A stretch of DNA of 64,000 bases from Methanooceanicella nereidis (lineage in GTDB: Archaea; Halobacteriota; Methanocellia; Methanocellales; Methanocellaceae): positions 62,001-126,000 of the forward strand of contig NZ_PGCK01000004.1 of assembly GCF_021023085.1 (NCBI RefSeq), read 5' to 3'. The notes beneath the pieces are model-generated. The model was given only the letters and a program-made list of their open reading frames with translations, did not search any database and had not been told where the DNA came from. Shown here in pieces: positions 9,424 through 17,997 of the stretch; the first letter of the stretch is position 1, and each line of letters starts with the position of its first letter. The translations under genes were made by a program, and so were the position numbers.

Positions 9424-10140
9424 TTAATCTCCTCTGGTTATTTTTTCATAGTCTACCCTGGCGCGGACTATCTTTGGAAGCCGCCCGTACGTTGCCATCT
9501 TATCGCCGATGATCCCGAGTGCCCCCTGTATTTCGGGCATTCCTTTTAAAAAGTCAAAAGCGGATTCAAGAGAGGTACTGTCAACGATCCTGTTCCCGAG
9601 AGCGGTGGCGGATGCGTCGGCCAGTGACACGTTTTCCGATATGACCATGGCCGCGTCCGAGTTCCCCAGGCTGATAGAGGGGCCTACGGTCCCGGCGGAC
9701 GTGCATATTCCCAGTATTGTGTCCCTTCCGGGTATCTCCAGGGCAAGCCCTTTTATCGGCGATTCTCCGGCATATATGCCTGCCAGTACTGGCTCGTCGT
9801 TTATCACGGCAATGTCGCCCCCGTTATCAACCAGCGCGAACGAAGCTCCGGCCTTTACCATATCCTCTACGGCTATCCAGGCTATGGTGCCGGCCACGGC
9901 GGCCATGGGCCCTACGCCAGCGATCCGCGATGCGTCCGCCATTCGCTTCACGACTTCCGGTGCTCCGGCATCGCAATGATAGGGGTCGAAAGTTACCTTA
10001 AAATAGGGGTCTTTCAGTATATACTGCTCAAGTTCGGCCCTTGAACGGCGGATGGAAGCCATGCAGACATCATGGTACTTTTCCGCGGCAATAACTGTGA
10101 CGATAGTCTCTTTTATTTGGTACTTCGCGGTCTTTCGCAT
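9424..10140 (-). CDS. UPF0280/COG2122 ApbE-like protein, sulfide assimilation
   Basis: 238 residues from ATG at 10138-10140, preceded by GAGGT on the minus strand. A longer reading from 10263 would overlap the ferredoxin gene by 80 bp and is unlikely. Family features: VDNGGDIAVIN and GICTSAGTVGPSISLG. COG2122 proteins have an ApbE-like fold; as I recall, the Methanosarcina acetivorans homologue MA1715 is linked to efficient sulfide assimilation. Here it is the third gene of an operon with the NIL-ferredoxin (43-bp gap) and the DUF39 protein, which strengthens a role in homocysteine synthesis. Confidence 0.85.
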   Translation of the reverse strand: MRKTAKYQIKETIVTVIAAEKYHDVCMASIRRSRAELEQYILKDPYFKVTFDPYHCDAGAPEVVKRMADASRIAGVGPMAAVAGTIAWIAVEDMVKAGASFALVDNGGDIAVINDEPVLAGIYAGESPIKGLALEIPGRDTILGICTSAGTVGPSISLGNSDAAMVISENVSLADASATALGNRIVDSTSLESAFDFLKGMPEIQGALGIIGDKMATYGRLPKIVRARVDYEKITRGD

Positions 10141-10183
10141 CCGGTATACCTCGCGTGAGGCGAAAAATAATAAAATGGGCGTA

Positions 10184-10573
10184 TCAGTTTTCCGGGAGCT
10201 TGATGACACCCACAGGGCATGTATTGACACATGTCCCGCACTGAACGCATTCGGACTCGTCAAACTTTACGCGCCAGTCATATTCATAGGATATCGCGCC
10301 AACAGGGCACACCGAAACACATGCTCCGCAGTGCACGCAGTTCACTTCGTCCCTTGTTATAGGCACGTCAAGCCTTGTGACGTCCACCATCTTTTTCCTG
10401 AGGTGCTCTACGACCATCCTGCAGTTCTCTTCGGGGACGTTCACGACCAGTTCGCCCATGGAGCTTTCTACCTTGGCACGCTCGATCTCGAGCATGACAC
10501 CTGTCTCCAGGACGGTCTCGGCTATGATCGGCTTCCTTATGATCTCTGAGTTGAACCTTAACAGCAGCTTCAT
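10184..10573 (-). CDS. NIL-domain ferredoxin of homocysteine biosynthesis
   Basis: 129 residues: an N-terminal NIL (ACT-like) domain (about 1-75) followed by two 4Fe-4S motifs, CVHCGACVSVCP and CVQCGTCVNTCP. Its start overlaps the end of the DUF39 gene by 4 bp, indicating coupled translation. In Methanosarcina the DUF39-CBS protein (MA1821) and this NIL-ferredoxin (MA1822) are needed to make homocysteine from aspartate semialdehyde and sulfide; the ferredoxin probably provides electrons for the reductive step. Confidence 0.92.
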   Translation of the reverse strand: MKLLLRFNSEIIRKPIIAETVLETGVMLEIERAKVESSMGELVVNVPEENCRMVVEHLRKKMVDVTRLDVPITRDEVNCVHCGACVSVCPVGAISYEYDWRVKFDESECVQCGTCVNTCPVGVIKLPEN

Positions 10574-12078
10574 TTTTGGACACCTCTTGCAAGAAGCTTA
10601 CTCAGTCCTTCGCCCGTTACGATGCCGATGACCTTTTTATCGCCGTCGATCACGGGAAGTGCCGAGATATTATACCGCTCCAGCAGCCTTACGGCCAGGT
10701 CCACGGGATCGTCAGGCCCTATGGTTATGACGTTCTTTGTCATGATGGGTTCGAGGCTGTCACGCTTTGATAGCGCCACGGCTTTCGATACGTCCCATGC
10801 GGTGACTATACCCACCAGCTTTCCGCCGTCGTCGACGACCGGCAGGTGGTTGAACCTGTCCTGTATGATCTTTTTTGCGGCCTCGTCAACGCTGAACCCG
10901 CGCCTTATGGTGGCGACGTTTCGCACCATTATGTCTTTTACCAGAGGCATGACTTGCGACTCCTTCATGGGCTTAGACAGCGACTGGCGAGTCAGGTTCT
11001 CTGCCGGAGATGAAAGGAAGAACTTTCCTCCTTTGATCCAGCTCTTTAGCTCCGCAGCTACCTTTCTTGCGTTATAGAAGCTTGACAGCGATGATGTTTT
11101 GACCTCCTTCCCGTTAAGGTCTACCATGCCGCTTTTTAGCTCCTCGTAGGATACTTCCCTGAGAGCCGGCTTGGACCTTCTCGGAACTGAGTAATCATAT
11201 ATGGTGGTCTTAATGTCCGCGTCGCTGACTGCCGTGAACTTTGCCATGTCATCGTTAAGAATGGGTATGGGTATGCCGAGGCCAACGAACATCGACGTGC
11301 CGTACTTATAGATGGAAGCGGCCCTGATATAGTCCCTGCTCATCTTTTTAAGGTCCCCGGTCACTGCAAGCGTACCGAAGCCGCTGCCGGGATTATGCTG
11401 GGTCCCTTCCGATATTATATAGCCCGGGGCTCCTCCGAGGAATATCCTCGTGCCGACCCCTATCGTGCGATATTCGGGATCGTTTGACAGCGGGGATAAA
11501 ACTCCCGCTCCGGAGTAGGTTATATTACCATAATGCGGCAAAAGCGTGCCCATATATGTATAGATCGCCTTGCCTGAGCCATTAGTGGCCGAGTTATAGT
11601 TCTGGTACCCGTTACGCGGGTTTACCATCATTGCCTGGTTGATGTCATTGATAGTGATAGATGTCTCGACATATTTTCTCGGGTAGCAATCCGTCCCGTA
11701 TGCAGTAGCCTTTAATGTCACCTCTTTTCCTGAGATGAGGTCTTCGATGACATGTGAGCCTCCGTACTCTATCCCTTTAGTTTCGGAGATCTGGGTCGCG
11801 CCGATATATGCGTCGATAGCGGCTATGCCCGTATATGCCTCCACATCGTTAAGCCATACTTTTTGCATTTTTATGGGAGGGTCTGAATGCCCGAAATTGA
11901 GGAACGCTCCTGACGAGCACATAGCGCCGAAAGTACCGGTAGTAACTACATCCACCTGCCGGGCCGCCTCTTCCACGCCGACTTCCTGGACAAGAGATGT
12001 CATCTCTTCTGCCGTTATCACGTGTACGGAACCGTCTCTTATTTTTTCGTTTATTTCTTCAATTGTCCTCTTTACCAT
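10570..12078 (-). CDS. DUF39-CBS homocysteine biosynthesis protein
   Basis: 502 residues from ATG 12078 (MVKRTIEEINEKI); a GTG three codons earlier (12087) is equally possible, and no strong ribosome site separates them. Residues 1-360 are the DUF39/COG1900 domain (GTFGAMCSSGAFLNFGHSDPPIKM, then GTQHNPGSGFGTL). The last ~125 residues are two CBS domains (IMVRNVATIRRGFSVDEAA and IMTKNVITIGPDDPVDLAV) that usually bind adenosyl ligands and could sense S-adenosylmethionine or ATP. It is the first gene of the operon with the NIL-ferredoxin and COG2122 genes. The reaction, sulfide plus aspartate semialdehyde to homocysteine, comes from work on the Methanosarcina homologue. Confidence 0.92.
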   Translation of the reverse strand: MVKRTIEEINEKIRDGSVHVITAEEMTSLVQEVGVEEAARQVDVVTTGTFGAMCSSGAFLNFGHSDPPIKMQKVWLNDVEAYTGIAAIDAYIGATQISETKGIEYGGSHVIEDLISGKEVTLKATAYGTDCYPRKYVETSITINDINQAMMVNPRNGYQNYNSATNGSGKAIYTYMGTLLPHYGNITYSGAGVLSPLSNDPEYRTIGVGTRIFLGGAPGYIISEGTQHNPGSGFGTLAVTGDLKKMSRDYIRAASIYKYGTSMFVGLGIPIPILNDDMAKFTAVSDADIKTTIYDYSVPRRSKPALREVSYEELKSGMVDLNGKEVKTSSLSSFYNARKVAAELKSWIKGGKFFLSSPAENLTRQSLSKPMKESQVMPLVKDIMVRNVATIRRGFSVDEAAKKIIQDRFNHLPVVDDGGKLVGIVTAWDVSKAVALSKRDSLEPIMTKNVITIGPDDPVDLAVRLLERYNISALPVIDGDKKVIGIVTGEGLSKLLARGVQK

Positions 12079-12289
12079 TGCTACCACTACTAAATCTACA
12101 CAGCAGTAATAATACTTATGACTATTTATAATTGCTGGTAATAATCATGACCGCGTTGCCATATTATGAAAGTAAGGCATAACGTATCAGGCCCCTTGAC
12201 GTGATACGCCGGTCGATGACGACATACATGATAATATCTGATAACATCAATACACGAATACTTTATGTTGAATGCGGCCGGGAGCTGAT

Positions 12290-14071
12290 TTAATGCCGCA
12301 GCTTGTTTTGATCGGCAGCAGGCAGGGTTATCAGGAACTTGGCGCCCTTTTTATAATCCCCGGGTACGCGGTCATCGACGCGTATTTCGCCGCCATATTT
12401 TTCCACGAGGTTTTTTACTATATGTAGCCCCAGCCCTTTTCTTGACCCGCGCTTAAATATATAAAACAGTCTCTTTTTAAAGTCGTCATCTATACCGGTC
12501 CCGTCATCTTCATAGATTATACGGTAACAATCCTTTTTACCTGACTTTATTTTCTCGACCCTTATCCATATGGTCACTTCGTCTCTTGAGTATTTCACGG
12601 AATTGTCCAGAAGGTTCGCGAAAATCTCACCTATGAGCGGTGTCGCGAGAATGTACGATCCGGGAGCCGGCTCATAGTTTATTTCCACCTTTTTGTTGGC
12701 GATCTTTTTGTAATATTTGATCGATTCAAGTATCGCGTCATTCAGGTCTACCCTGCTGAAAGCCTCTTCGAAATATTTTATCCGCTGAAGCTTTTTTACG
12801 TTATCGATCAGGCTAGAGCTCTTCGCTATGGCATCTATGGCCTGTCTTATGGGACCGATTATGTCCTCGCTCGCGTCCTGAAGCTTTATCTCGGTCATCT
12901 CCAGGTTTCCAAGGCTGACCTGGTTCATATTATTGACATCATGCGCCAGCAGATCGAGGTATAGCTCCGCCTCATTACGGGATTCGATAAGCTCTTTTTC
13001 AAGCTGCTTTCTTAGAGTGACGTCCATACCGAAACGTATAACACCGATGACGCTCCCGTACTCGTTCCTTAGGGCGGTCTCTGTCCATGAGATAGTGCGT
13101 TCACCATCGTTTTTTATCTTTATAGGCTCATCCACGGTCCTCGGATAAGCGTTCTTTATCATCAGTTCCACATATTCTTCCCGCTTCTTTGACGGTTCCG
13201 CGGGATGAAATAGCTCATAAAAGTCCTTTCCAAGTACCTCATCCTTATCGTAGCCGGATATCATTTGCGCCCCGCGGTTGAACAGGGTGATCCTGCCCCT
13301 GACGTCTGTCGCGACGATAAAGACGTTAGAGGTCTCAATTATACTTCTTGCAAGCTCCTTCTCTCTTGTAAGCTCCCTTGTCCTGTTCTGGACCATAGCT
13401 TCAAGGCCTTTTGAATATTCTTCCAGTGCCGCGGTCTTATCCCTTATAAGCTTCTCCATGTAGCTCAGGTCTTCCCCGATGGTCGTAGGCTTTAGCGCTT
13501 CGATGATCTCATCCGCCTCCGAGCCCCACTGGTCCCTGGTCTTTACCGTAAAAGAGCATATATTGTCACCCATCGCCTCGCACGACCGCTCCAGGCATAT
13601 GGCTTCATGCCCGAGGAATGCGGAGCAATAGCCGCTGGCATACCCCATTAGAGTCCAGCAGACCGGCTCGTCGGACTCCCCGAAATATTTTTTATGCTCC
13701 AGGGCCTCATACGAGTCGGTCCATATACCTTCCATATAAAAAAGCCCGGCTTCACGGTCAAAGGTCAGCTTTTTCGTCCTGACCCTGGCCACTCCCTCGA
13801 TTGAGTGAAGCATCGGCCCTGCCTTCATCCAGTCCTCTTCAGAATCCCAGTCATATTTTTTCTTCAGGTCAAGGGCATCCCGGTAGCCGCTGGCATAGCC
13901 ATATCTCATAAGGACCCCCATTGCCAGCCGCTTTCCGATAGTGCCTATTAGCTGCTTTCTCAGGTTACCCAGCGACTCTGCACTGGTAAGAATGAACCTA
14001 TCGTCGCCTATCTTGATGAAACCATCAGGCGTAAAGTCTATCATGTCCATGCTGATGTCGCTGAATTTCAT
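12290..14071 (-). CDS. Sensor histidine kinase with XylR-N/V4R and PAS domains
   Basis: 593 residues from ATG 14069-14071; an upstream ATG would overlap the radical SAM gene. Residues about 1-190 match the XylR N-terminal plus V4R (4-vinyl reductase) sensor, ending CLERSCEAMGDNICSFTV, which binds small hydrophobic ligands in relatives. A coiled coil leads to a PAS domain (about 240-360), then the H-box LAHDVNNMNQ (His 377) and a HATPase domain (N box NLLDNSVKYS, G boxes DDGTGIDD and RKGLGLHIVKNL). There is no membrane segment, so it is cytosolic. No response regulator lies nearby. Confidence 0.9.
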   Translation of the reverse strand: MKFSDISMDMIDFTPDGFIKIGDDRFILTSAESLGNLRKQLIGTIGKRLAMGVLMRYGYASGYRDALDLKKKYDWDSEEDWMKAGPMLHSIEGVARVRTKKLTFDREAGLFYMEGIWTDSYEALEHKKYFGESDEPVCWTLMGYASGYCSAFLGHEAICLERSCEAMGDNICSFTVKTRDQWGSEADEIIEALKPTTIGEDLSYMEKLIRDKTAALEEYSKGLEAMVQNRTRELTREKELARSIIETSNVFIVATDVRGRITLFNRGAQMISGYDKDEVLGKDFYELFHPAEPSKKREEYVELMIKNAYPRTVDEPIKIKNDGERTISWTETALRNEYGSVIGVIRFGMDVTLRKQLEKELIESRNEAELYLDLLAHDVNNMNQVSLGNLEMTEIKLQDASEDIIGPIRQAIDAIAKSSSLIDNVKKLQRIKYFEEAFSRVDLNDAILESIKYYKKIANKKVEINYEPAPGSYILATPLIGEIFANLLDNSVKYSRDEVTIWIRVEKIKSGKKDCYRIIYEDDGTGIDDDFKKRLFYIFKRGSRKGLGLHIVKNLVEKYGGEIRVDDRVPGDYKKGAKFLITLPAADQNKLRH

Positions 14072-14141
14072 TAATATAAAATAAGATAATAAAATATAAA
14101 AAGATAATTTATAATGGATCGCGCCCGGATAGGCATCGATT

Positions 14142-15692
14142 TTATTTATGTTCTTCTGATGGCCTGGAAAATTTCTTTTCAAGCGCCTCCCTGTATAGCA
14201 TATTATAGGAACAGAAAGGTATTACCCTGCCGTCGGGAAGCGCATAGTGTATGCCGCAGCTCCTGAGCCTTTCCAGGTCGATGTTATACGGGTCCTGGAA
14301 ATGCATCGCCCCGATGAATAGCGCGTTATCATGGAACTGGCAAAGCGCGTCGATGGACCTGCCCCTTATGAAGCTCCTGATTATGCCATGATAGTCCAGG
14401 TTTCCGGGCATCTTCTCCCGGTCTACATACTTCGGGACTTCCTTGAGCAGCCTTTCTGTGACCATCACTTTCGAGAACCTTGAGTTCTTAAATTCTATGC
14501 TGATACTTTCCAGGGTGTTTAAGAGACCGCTGACATCCACGAACCTTGTGACCGGTATCATCTTATTCCCTTCGATGAACACATACGTTCCGCACCCGCA
14601 ATGGGGATGGACCGTGAACCTGACCTGGCTTTCATGTGACCATGTTTCTGCCAGGTCTGAGATCGGGGTCACGCATGGCACAGGATAGAAATCGTCCTTC
14701 GTGATCTCCCCGGATGTCTGATCTTCCAGTAATCCCATAAAGTCCGGTATGGTGATCCTTTGCCTTTGAAGCTCGGAGCTTTCGATCCTTCCGGTAAAGG
14801 ACACAGGCTGGAAATTAACCCCCCTCACGACGTCAAGGTTCTCTATCGCGAACCGCACTATGTCGCCTACCTGGCCGCTGTTGACATCTTTGACGAGCGT
14901 CGGGACTAGCACAATGTTATCGAGGCCCGTCTCCCTCATGTTTGATATGGCTTTCAGCTTAAGGGGAAGAGCGTTAAAGCCTCTGGCCCGGACATAAGGC
15001 TCTTCCGTGACCCCATCAAATTGCAGGTATACGGTTGACAGAGGGGACTTTCTCAACTCCCGGCAATAATCCTTGCTCGCGGCAAGCTTAACGCCATTCG
15101 TGGCGATCTGTATCTGTATGAATCCCATTTCCTTTGCCATCTTGATTATTTCGGGAAGGTCTTCCCTCATAGTAGGCTCTCCGCCAGCGAACTGTACGGC
15201 ATAGCACGGGACGGGCTTTTCGTTGCGAAGCACCGTCATCATGTGCCGGATCTCTTCGAACGACGGCTCGTACACATAACCGCTTTTCTTTGCGTTGGCG
15301 AAGCATATCGGACATGATAGGTTGCATCTGTTGGTAACGTCTATATTGGCAAGAAGCGTATGCGACCTGTGACCGGGGCATATGCCGCAATCATAAGGAC
15401 AGCCCCTGGAGATTGTTGTCATAGGATCGCTGAGGCCGTTGCCGATGGCACGATAATTCAGGAACCTGCCATATATCCGGCTATCAGAATAGTAGATATC
15501 GCTGAACACTCCGTGCGCCTTACATTCTTTTGATAGGATCACTTTTGTCCCGTCGTCCAGGATCTCGGCATCCACCACCGCCAGACACTCAGGACATAAG
15601 GACTTCGTATCCGATATCTTAGTTATTAAAGTCTCATCCTGTATCTTACCGTCTTTTAATTCAGGGTAAGACACCGATCTTGTCACAGCCAT
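14142..15692 (-). CDS. Tes-like radical SAM enzyme (tetraether lipid synthase family)
   Basis: 516 residues from ATG 15692, preceded by GAGGG on the minus strand; a start 12 codons upstream is less likely. Cysteine pattern: CPEC at 33-36, KECKAHG around 57, GCPYDCGICPGH at 97-108, and the radical SAM motif CNLSCPIC at 123-130. This layout matches the MJ0619/MA_1486 family shown to couple the phytanyl chains of two archaeol lipids into tetraethers. Paralogues of unknown substrate exist, so tetraether synthesis is likely but not proved. It is transcribed divergently from a TrmB-family regulator across a 183-bp gap. Confidence 0.75.
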   Translation of the reverse strand: MAVTRSVSYPELKDGKIQDETLITKISDTKSLCPECLAVVDAEILDDGTKVILSKECKAHGVFSDIYYSDSRIYGRFLNYRAIGNGLSDPMTTISRGCPYDCGICPGHRSHTLLANIDVTNRCNLSCPICFANAKKSGYVYEPSFEEIRHMMTVLRNEKPVPCYAVQFAGGEPTMREDLPEIIKMAKEMGFIQIQIATNGVKLAASKDYCRELRKSPLSTVYLQFDGVTEEPYVRARGFNALPLKLKAISNMRETGLDNIVLVPTLVKDVNSGQVGDIVRFAIENLDVVRGVNFQPVSFTGRIESSELQRQRITIPDFMGLLEDQTSGEITKDDFYPVPCVTPISDLAETWSHESQVRFTVHPHCGCGTYVFIEGNKMIPVTRFVDVSGLLNTLESISIEFKNSRFSKVMVTERLLKEVPKYVDREKMPGNLDYHGIIRSFIRGRSIDALCQFHDNALFIGAMHFQDPYNIDLERLRSCGIHYALPDGRVIPFCSYNMLYREALEKKFSRPSEEHK

Positions 15693-15841
15693 AATAATTT
15701 TCCCTCTTATACCTTTATTTTTTATCACGTTCGTTATGATGGGTTTACATTATCCGAAATTTTTCTAATACAATATCAAATGAAACATAACTAATTTGTT
15801 GTTATTTTAATACTAACTGTATTGTTACTATAATAATAGAA

Positions 15842-15851
15842 ATTTATATAA
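15842..15851 (+). promoter_or_regulatory. TATA box of the TrmB-family gene
   Basis: TTTATATAAA lies about 28 bp before the ATG at 15876, the usual archaeal TATA-to-transcription-start distance, and no ribosome site precedes the ATG. The transcript is therefore probably leaderless. The intergenic region is shared with the radical SAM gene on the other strand. Confidence 0.6.
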
Positions 15852-15875
15852 AGTTTACGCACCATTCAAAAATAC

Positions 15876-16676
15876 ATGAGCGACGAATGGGTTGTGGACT
15901 CCTTTAAGCGCCTTGGGCTAACGGAATATGAAGCCCGGGCATATATGGCTTTGAACCGGATCAAGGCAGGAACTGTCTCAGACATACATGTGGCGTCCGG
16001 AATACCTCGATCAGCCATCTACGGTGCGCTTACGAAACTTGAAGAGAAAGGGCTGATAGAGGTAGAGCACGGTAAACCGATGCGTTACAGGAGTATAATC
16101 CCTTCAAAGGCAATGAATAAGATAAAGAGCGCCATCGACGATGAGCGCGATAAGGTCCTGAACTACCTGGAAGAGGCCCATGCAAGGGGCGAGAACGACG
16201 AAGCTTCCGAAGCCGTTTGGACCATAAGGGGCGTTAAAAACCTGTATAATAAGCTGTCAGATACGCTATGCGACGCGGAAAAGGACATCATACTCATTGC
16301 GACCGACCCCATATTCGTAGAATTAGAAAAACACTACTCCATATTCGGGAATATCAGGCCGATCATCAACAGAAGGATCGAAGAGGGAGTCAGGGTCCGG
16401 GTAGTATGCACCCAGGGATCGGATGTGGACCTGATCAGGTCCGAGATACCAAAAGTCGAGATAAGGGTCATCGACCCGTCTAAACCCTCATCCAAACTGG
16501 ATTTCAGGGGAGGTGTCCTCATGGTGGACAACGCCGAAGTTATGATAAGCATCCTGGATAAAATGGTACAGGGAGAGGGCAAGGACATCACGGCAGTATA
16601 TACACGCATGGACAGTATGATATCCGTATTCAAGCATTTTGCCGAGGTCGAATGGGACTCGGCGCTGCCGGTATAA
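15876..16676 (+). CDS. TrmB-family transcriptional regulator
   Basis: 266 residues. The first ~80 are a winged helix (LGLTEYEARAYMALNRI, ASGIPRSAIYGALTKLEEKG), and a coiled linker precedes a C-terminal TrmB/PLD-like sensor domain from about 110. Members are archaeal repressors or activators, many responding to sugars or other metabolites. Being divergent from the Tes-like gene, it probably controls that gene and itself. The effector is unknown. Confidence 0.88.
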   Translation: MSDEWVVDSFKRLGLTEYEARAYMALNRIKAGTVSDIHVASGIPRSAIYGALTKLEEKGLIEVEHGKPMRYRSIIPSKAMNKIKSAIDDERDKVLNYLEEAHARGENDEASEAVWTIRGVKNLYNKLSDTLCDAEKDIILIATDPIFVELEKHYSIFGNIRPIINRRIEEGVRVRVVCTQGSDVDLIRSEIPKVEIRVIDPSKPSSKLDFRGGVLMVDNAEVMISILDKMVQGEGKDITAVYTRMDSMISVFKHFAEVEWDSALPV

Positions 16677-17220
16677 GCATAATGCCGGATCGCCCGTTAT
16701 TTTTCTTCATGATAATTTTTTACAAGACGACAAAAAAGATTACGTAAGTTAACCACAAAGGCAACTAAGAACACGGCTTTTTAACCACGAAGCGCACGAA
16801 GGCAAATAAGTACACCAGTTTCCACCACAAAGCGCACAAAGGGACACAAGGGTACACAAAGGACTTTTTTTAGAAATTCGGTATATATCTAAAAAAATTA
16901 GTGGTCCTTGTTCGCCTTCGTGCGCTTCGTGGTTAAAATATTGGTGTCCCCTCTTGGCCTTTGTGTTAAGTTTGATCAATTATGAATTGATGGATACACA
17001 TAAAAGCTCACAGGACAGAGAATAGATGACACAGTAGATCCTCTTATGCCGGCAGGAAGAATAAATACTTGCGATGAAATTGTACATACGCAAAAACATT
17101 TGTCGCAGTGTATAGCATTATTCAAACCATTGCTGAAGGAAAAATATAGCGCTTGATCTTTCAGATATAGTGTTTATCTATTATAGGGTCTTCATAGTAT
17201 AATTTAAGGAGAGATGACCC
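16677..17220. other. Gene-free region with a repeat element
   Basis: Between the TrmB and marC genes I find only the palindromic repeat at 16749-16969. The short ORF inside it (NHEAHEG-type peptide) is a by-product of the repeat. From 16970 to 17220 the sequence is AT-rich promoter-like DNA with AAGGAGAG just before marC. Confidence 0.6.
16749..16969. repeat. Dispersed palindromic repeat, copy 2
   Basis: Nested inverted repeat: outer TTAACCACAAAGG with CCTTTGTGTTAA, middle CCACGAAGCGCACGAAGGC with GCCTTCGTGCGCTTCGTGG, and a core GGACTTTTTTTAG...CTAAAAAAATTAGTGGTCC. Other copies are at 4957-5090, 52686-52905 and 56588-56759. CCACGAAG-type motifs recur in the gene-free DNA of various prokaryotes; their function is unknown. 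Confidence 0.88.
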
Positions 17221-17853
17221 ATGAACATAGAATTTTTTCTCAGCGCGACGATAGCGATATTCGTTATGGCGGACCCGTTCGGTAATATTCCCATATTCCT
17301 TTCGCTTACGAATTTTATGAGCGGTACTGAGAGAAGGTATGTGATCACCAAGGCTTCAGTCGTCGCAGGCATCATACTCATAGTGTTCGCATTGATCGGA
17401 AAAGAGTTCATGGATATTCTTGCCGTATCGATCAATTCGCTGCGTATAGCCGGAGGTATCCTTCTGCTCATCATAGCGTTCGACATGCTCATGGGGAAAG
17501 AGACCAGGGCTAAAAAGACGGACTCTTCGCCGCCGGAAGTGGACGAGGAGTACGGCTCAGTGGCGATCACACCCATGGCGACACCCTTGATCGCAGGCCC
17601 GGGAGCGATGACCGTCACAATGGTATACATGAATGAGGCGATAGGTTTTGATAAGATATTCATCCTGGCCGCCATTGTCCTGGCCATTCTGGTATCATGG
17701 ATCATACTTGTGAACTGTGACTTCCTGTTCAGCATATTCCGTAAGGATGGGACCAGGGTGCTGACAAAGGTGATGGGTATAATCCTTGCGGCGATAGCTA
17801 CGGAAATGGTCATCGGCGGCCTTAGCGGGGCTTTCCCTGCCTTGCTAGGATGA
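17221..17853 (+). CDS. MarC-family integral membrane protein
   Basis: 210 residues with about six membrane segments. The N-terminal block FFLSATIAIFVMADPFGNIPIFLSL (here read as positions 5-29) and the later ATPLIAGPGAMTVTMVY are the two repeat signatures of the MarC/NAAT family. Despite the name, the family is not clearly tied to antibiotic resistance; some archaeal members were reported to carry neutral amino acids. It stands alone, with a ribosome site AAGGAGAG upstream. Confidence 0.9.
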   Translation: MNIEFFLSATIAIFVMADPFGNIPIFLSLTNFMSGTERRYVITKASVVAGIILIVFALIGKEFMDILAVSINSLRIAGGILLLIIAFDMLMGKETRAKKTDSSPPEVDEEYGSVAITPMATPLIAGPGAMTVTMVYMNEAIGFDKIFILAAIVLAILVSWIILVNCDFLFSIFRKDGTRVLTKVMGIILAAIATEMVIGGLSGAFPALLG

Positions 17854-17997
17854 GGATGATATATAATCGGTGAGCGTTTTTTGGTTAATATGCAGGAGGG
17901 ATTAATCGGAAAATAATCCTTTTTTAACAGGATAATATCGTTTTATTTTATGTAATTAATATAAATATGGAGTACTATAATATTTTTGGCGTATTGT

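Noticed and set aside
9509-10001. Plus-strand ORFs opposite the COG2122 gene
   Set aside because: They mirror the conserved gene, with no ribosome site or recognisable motif.
16749-16979. ORF encoding an NHEAHEG-type peptide
   Set aside because: It is the translation of the dispersed CCACGAAG repeat; similar chance ORFs arise from such repeats generally.
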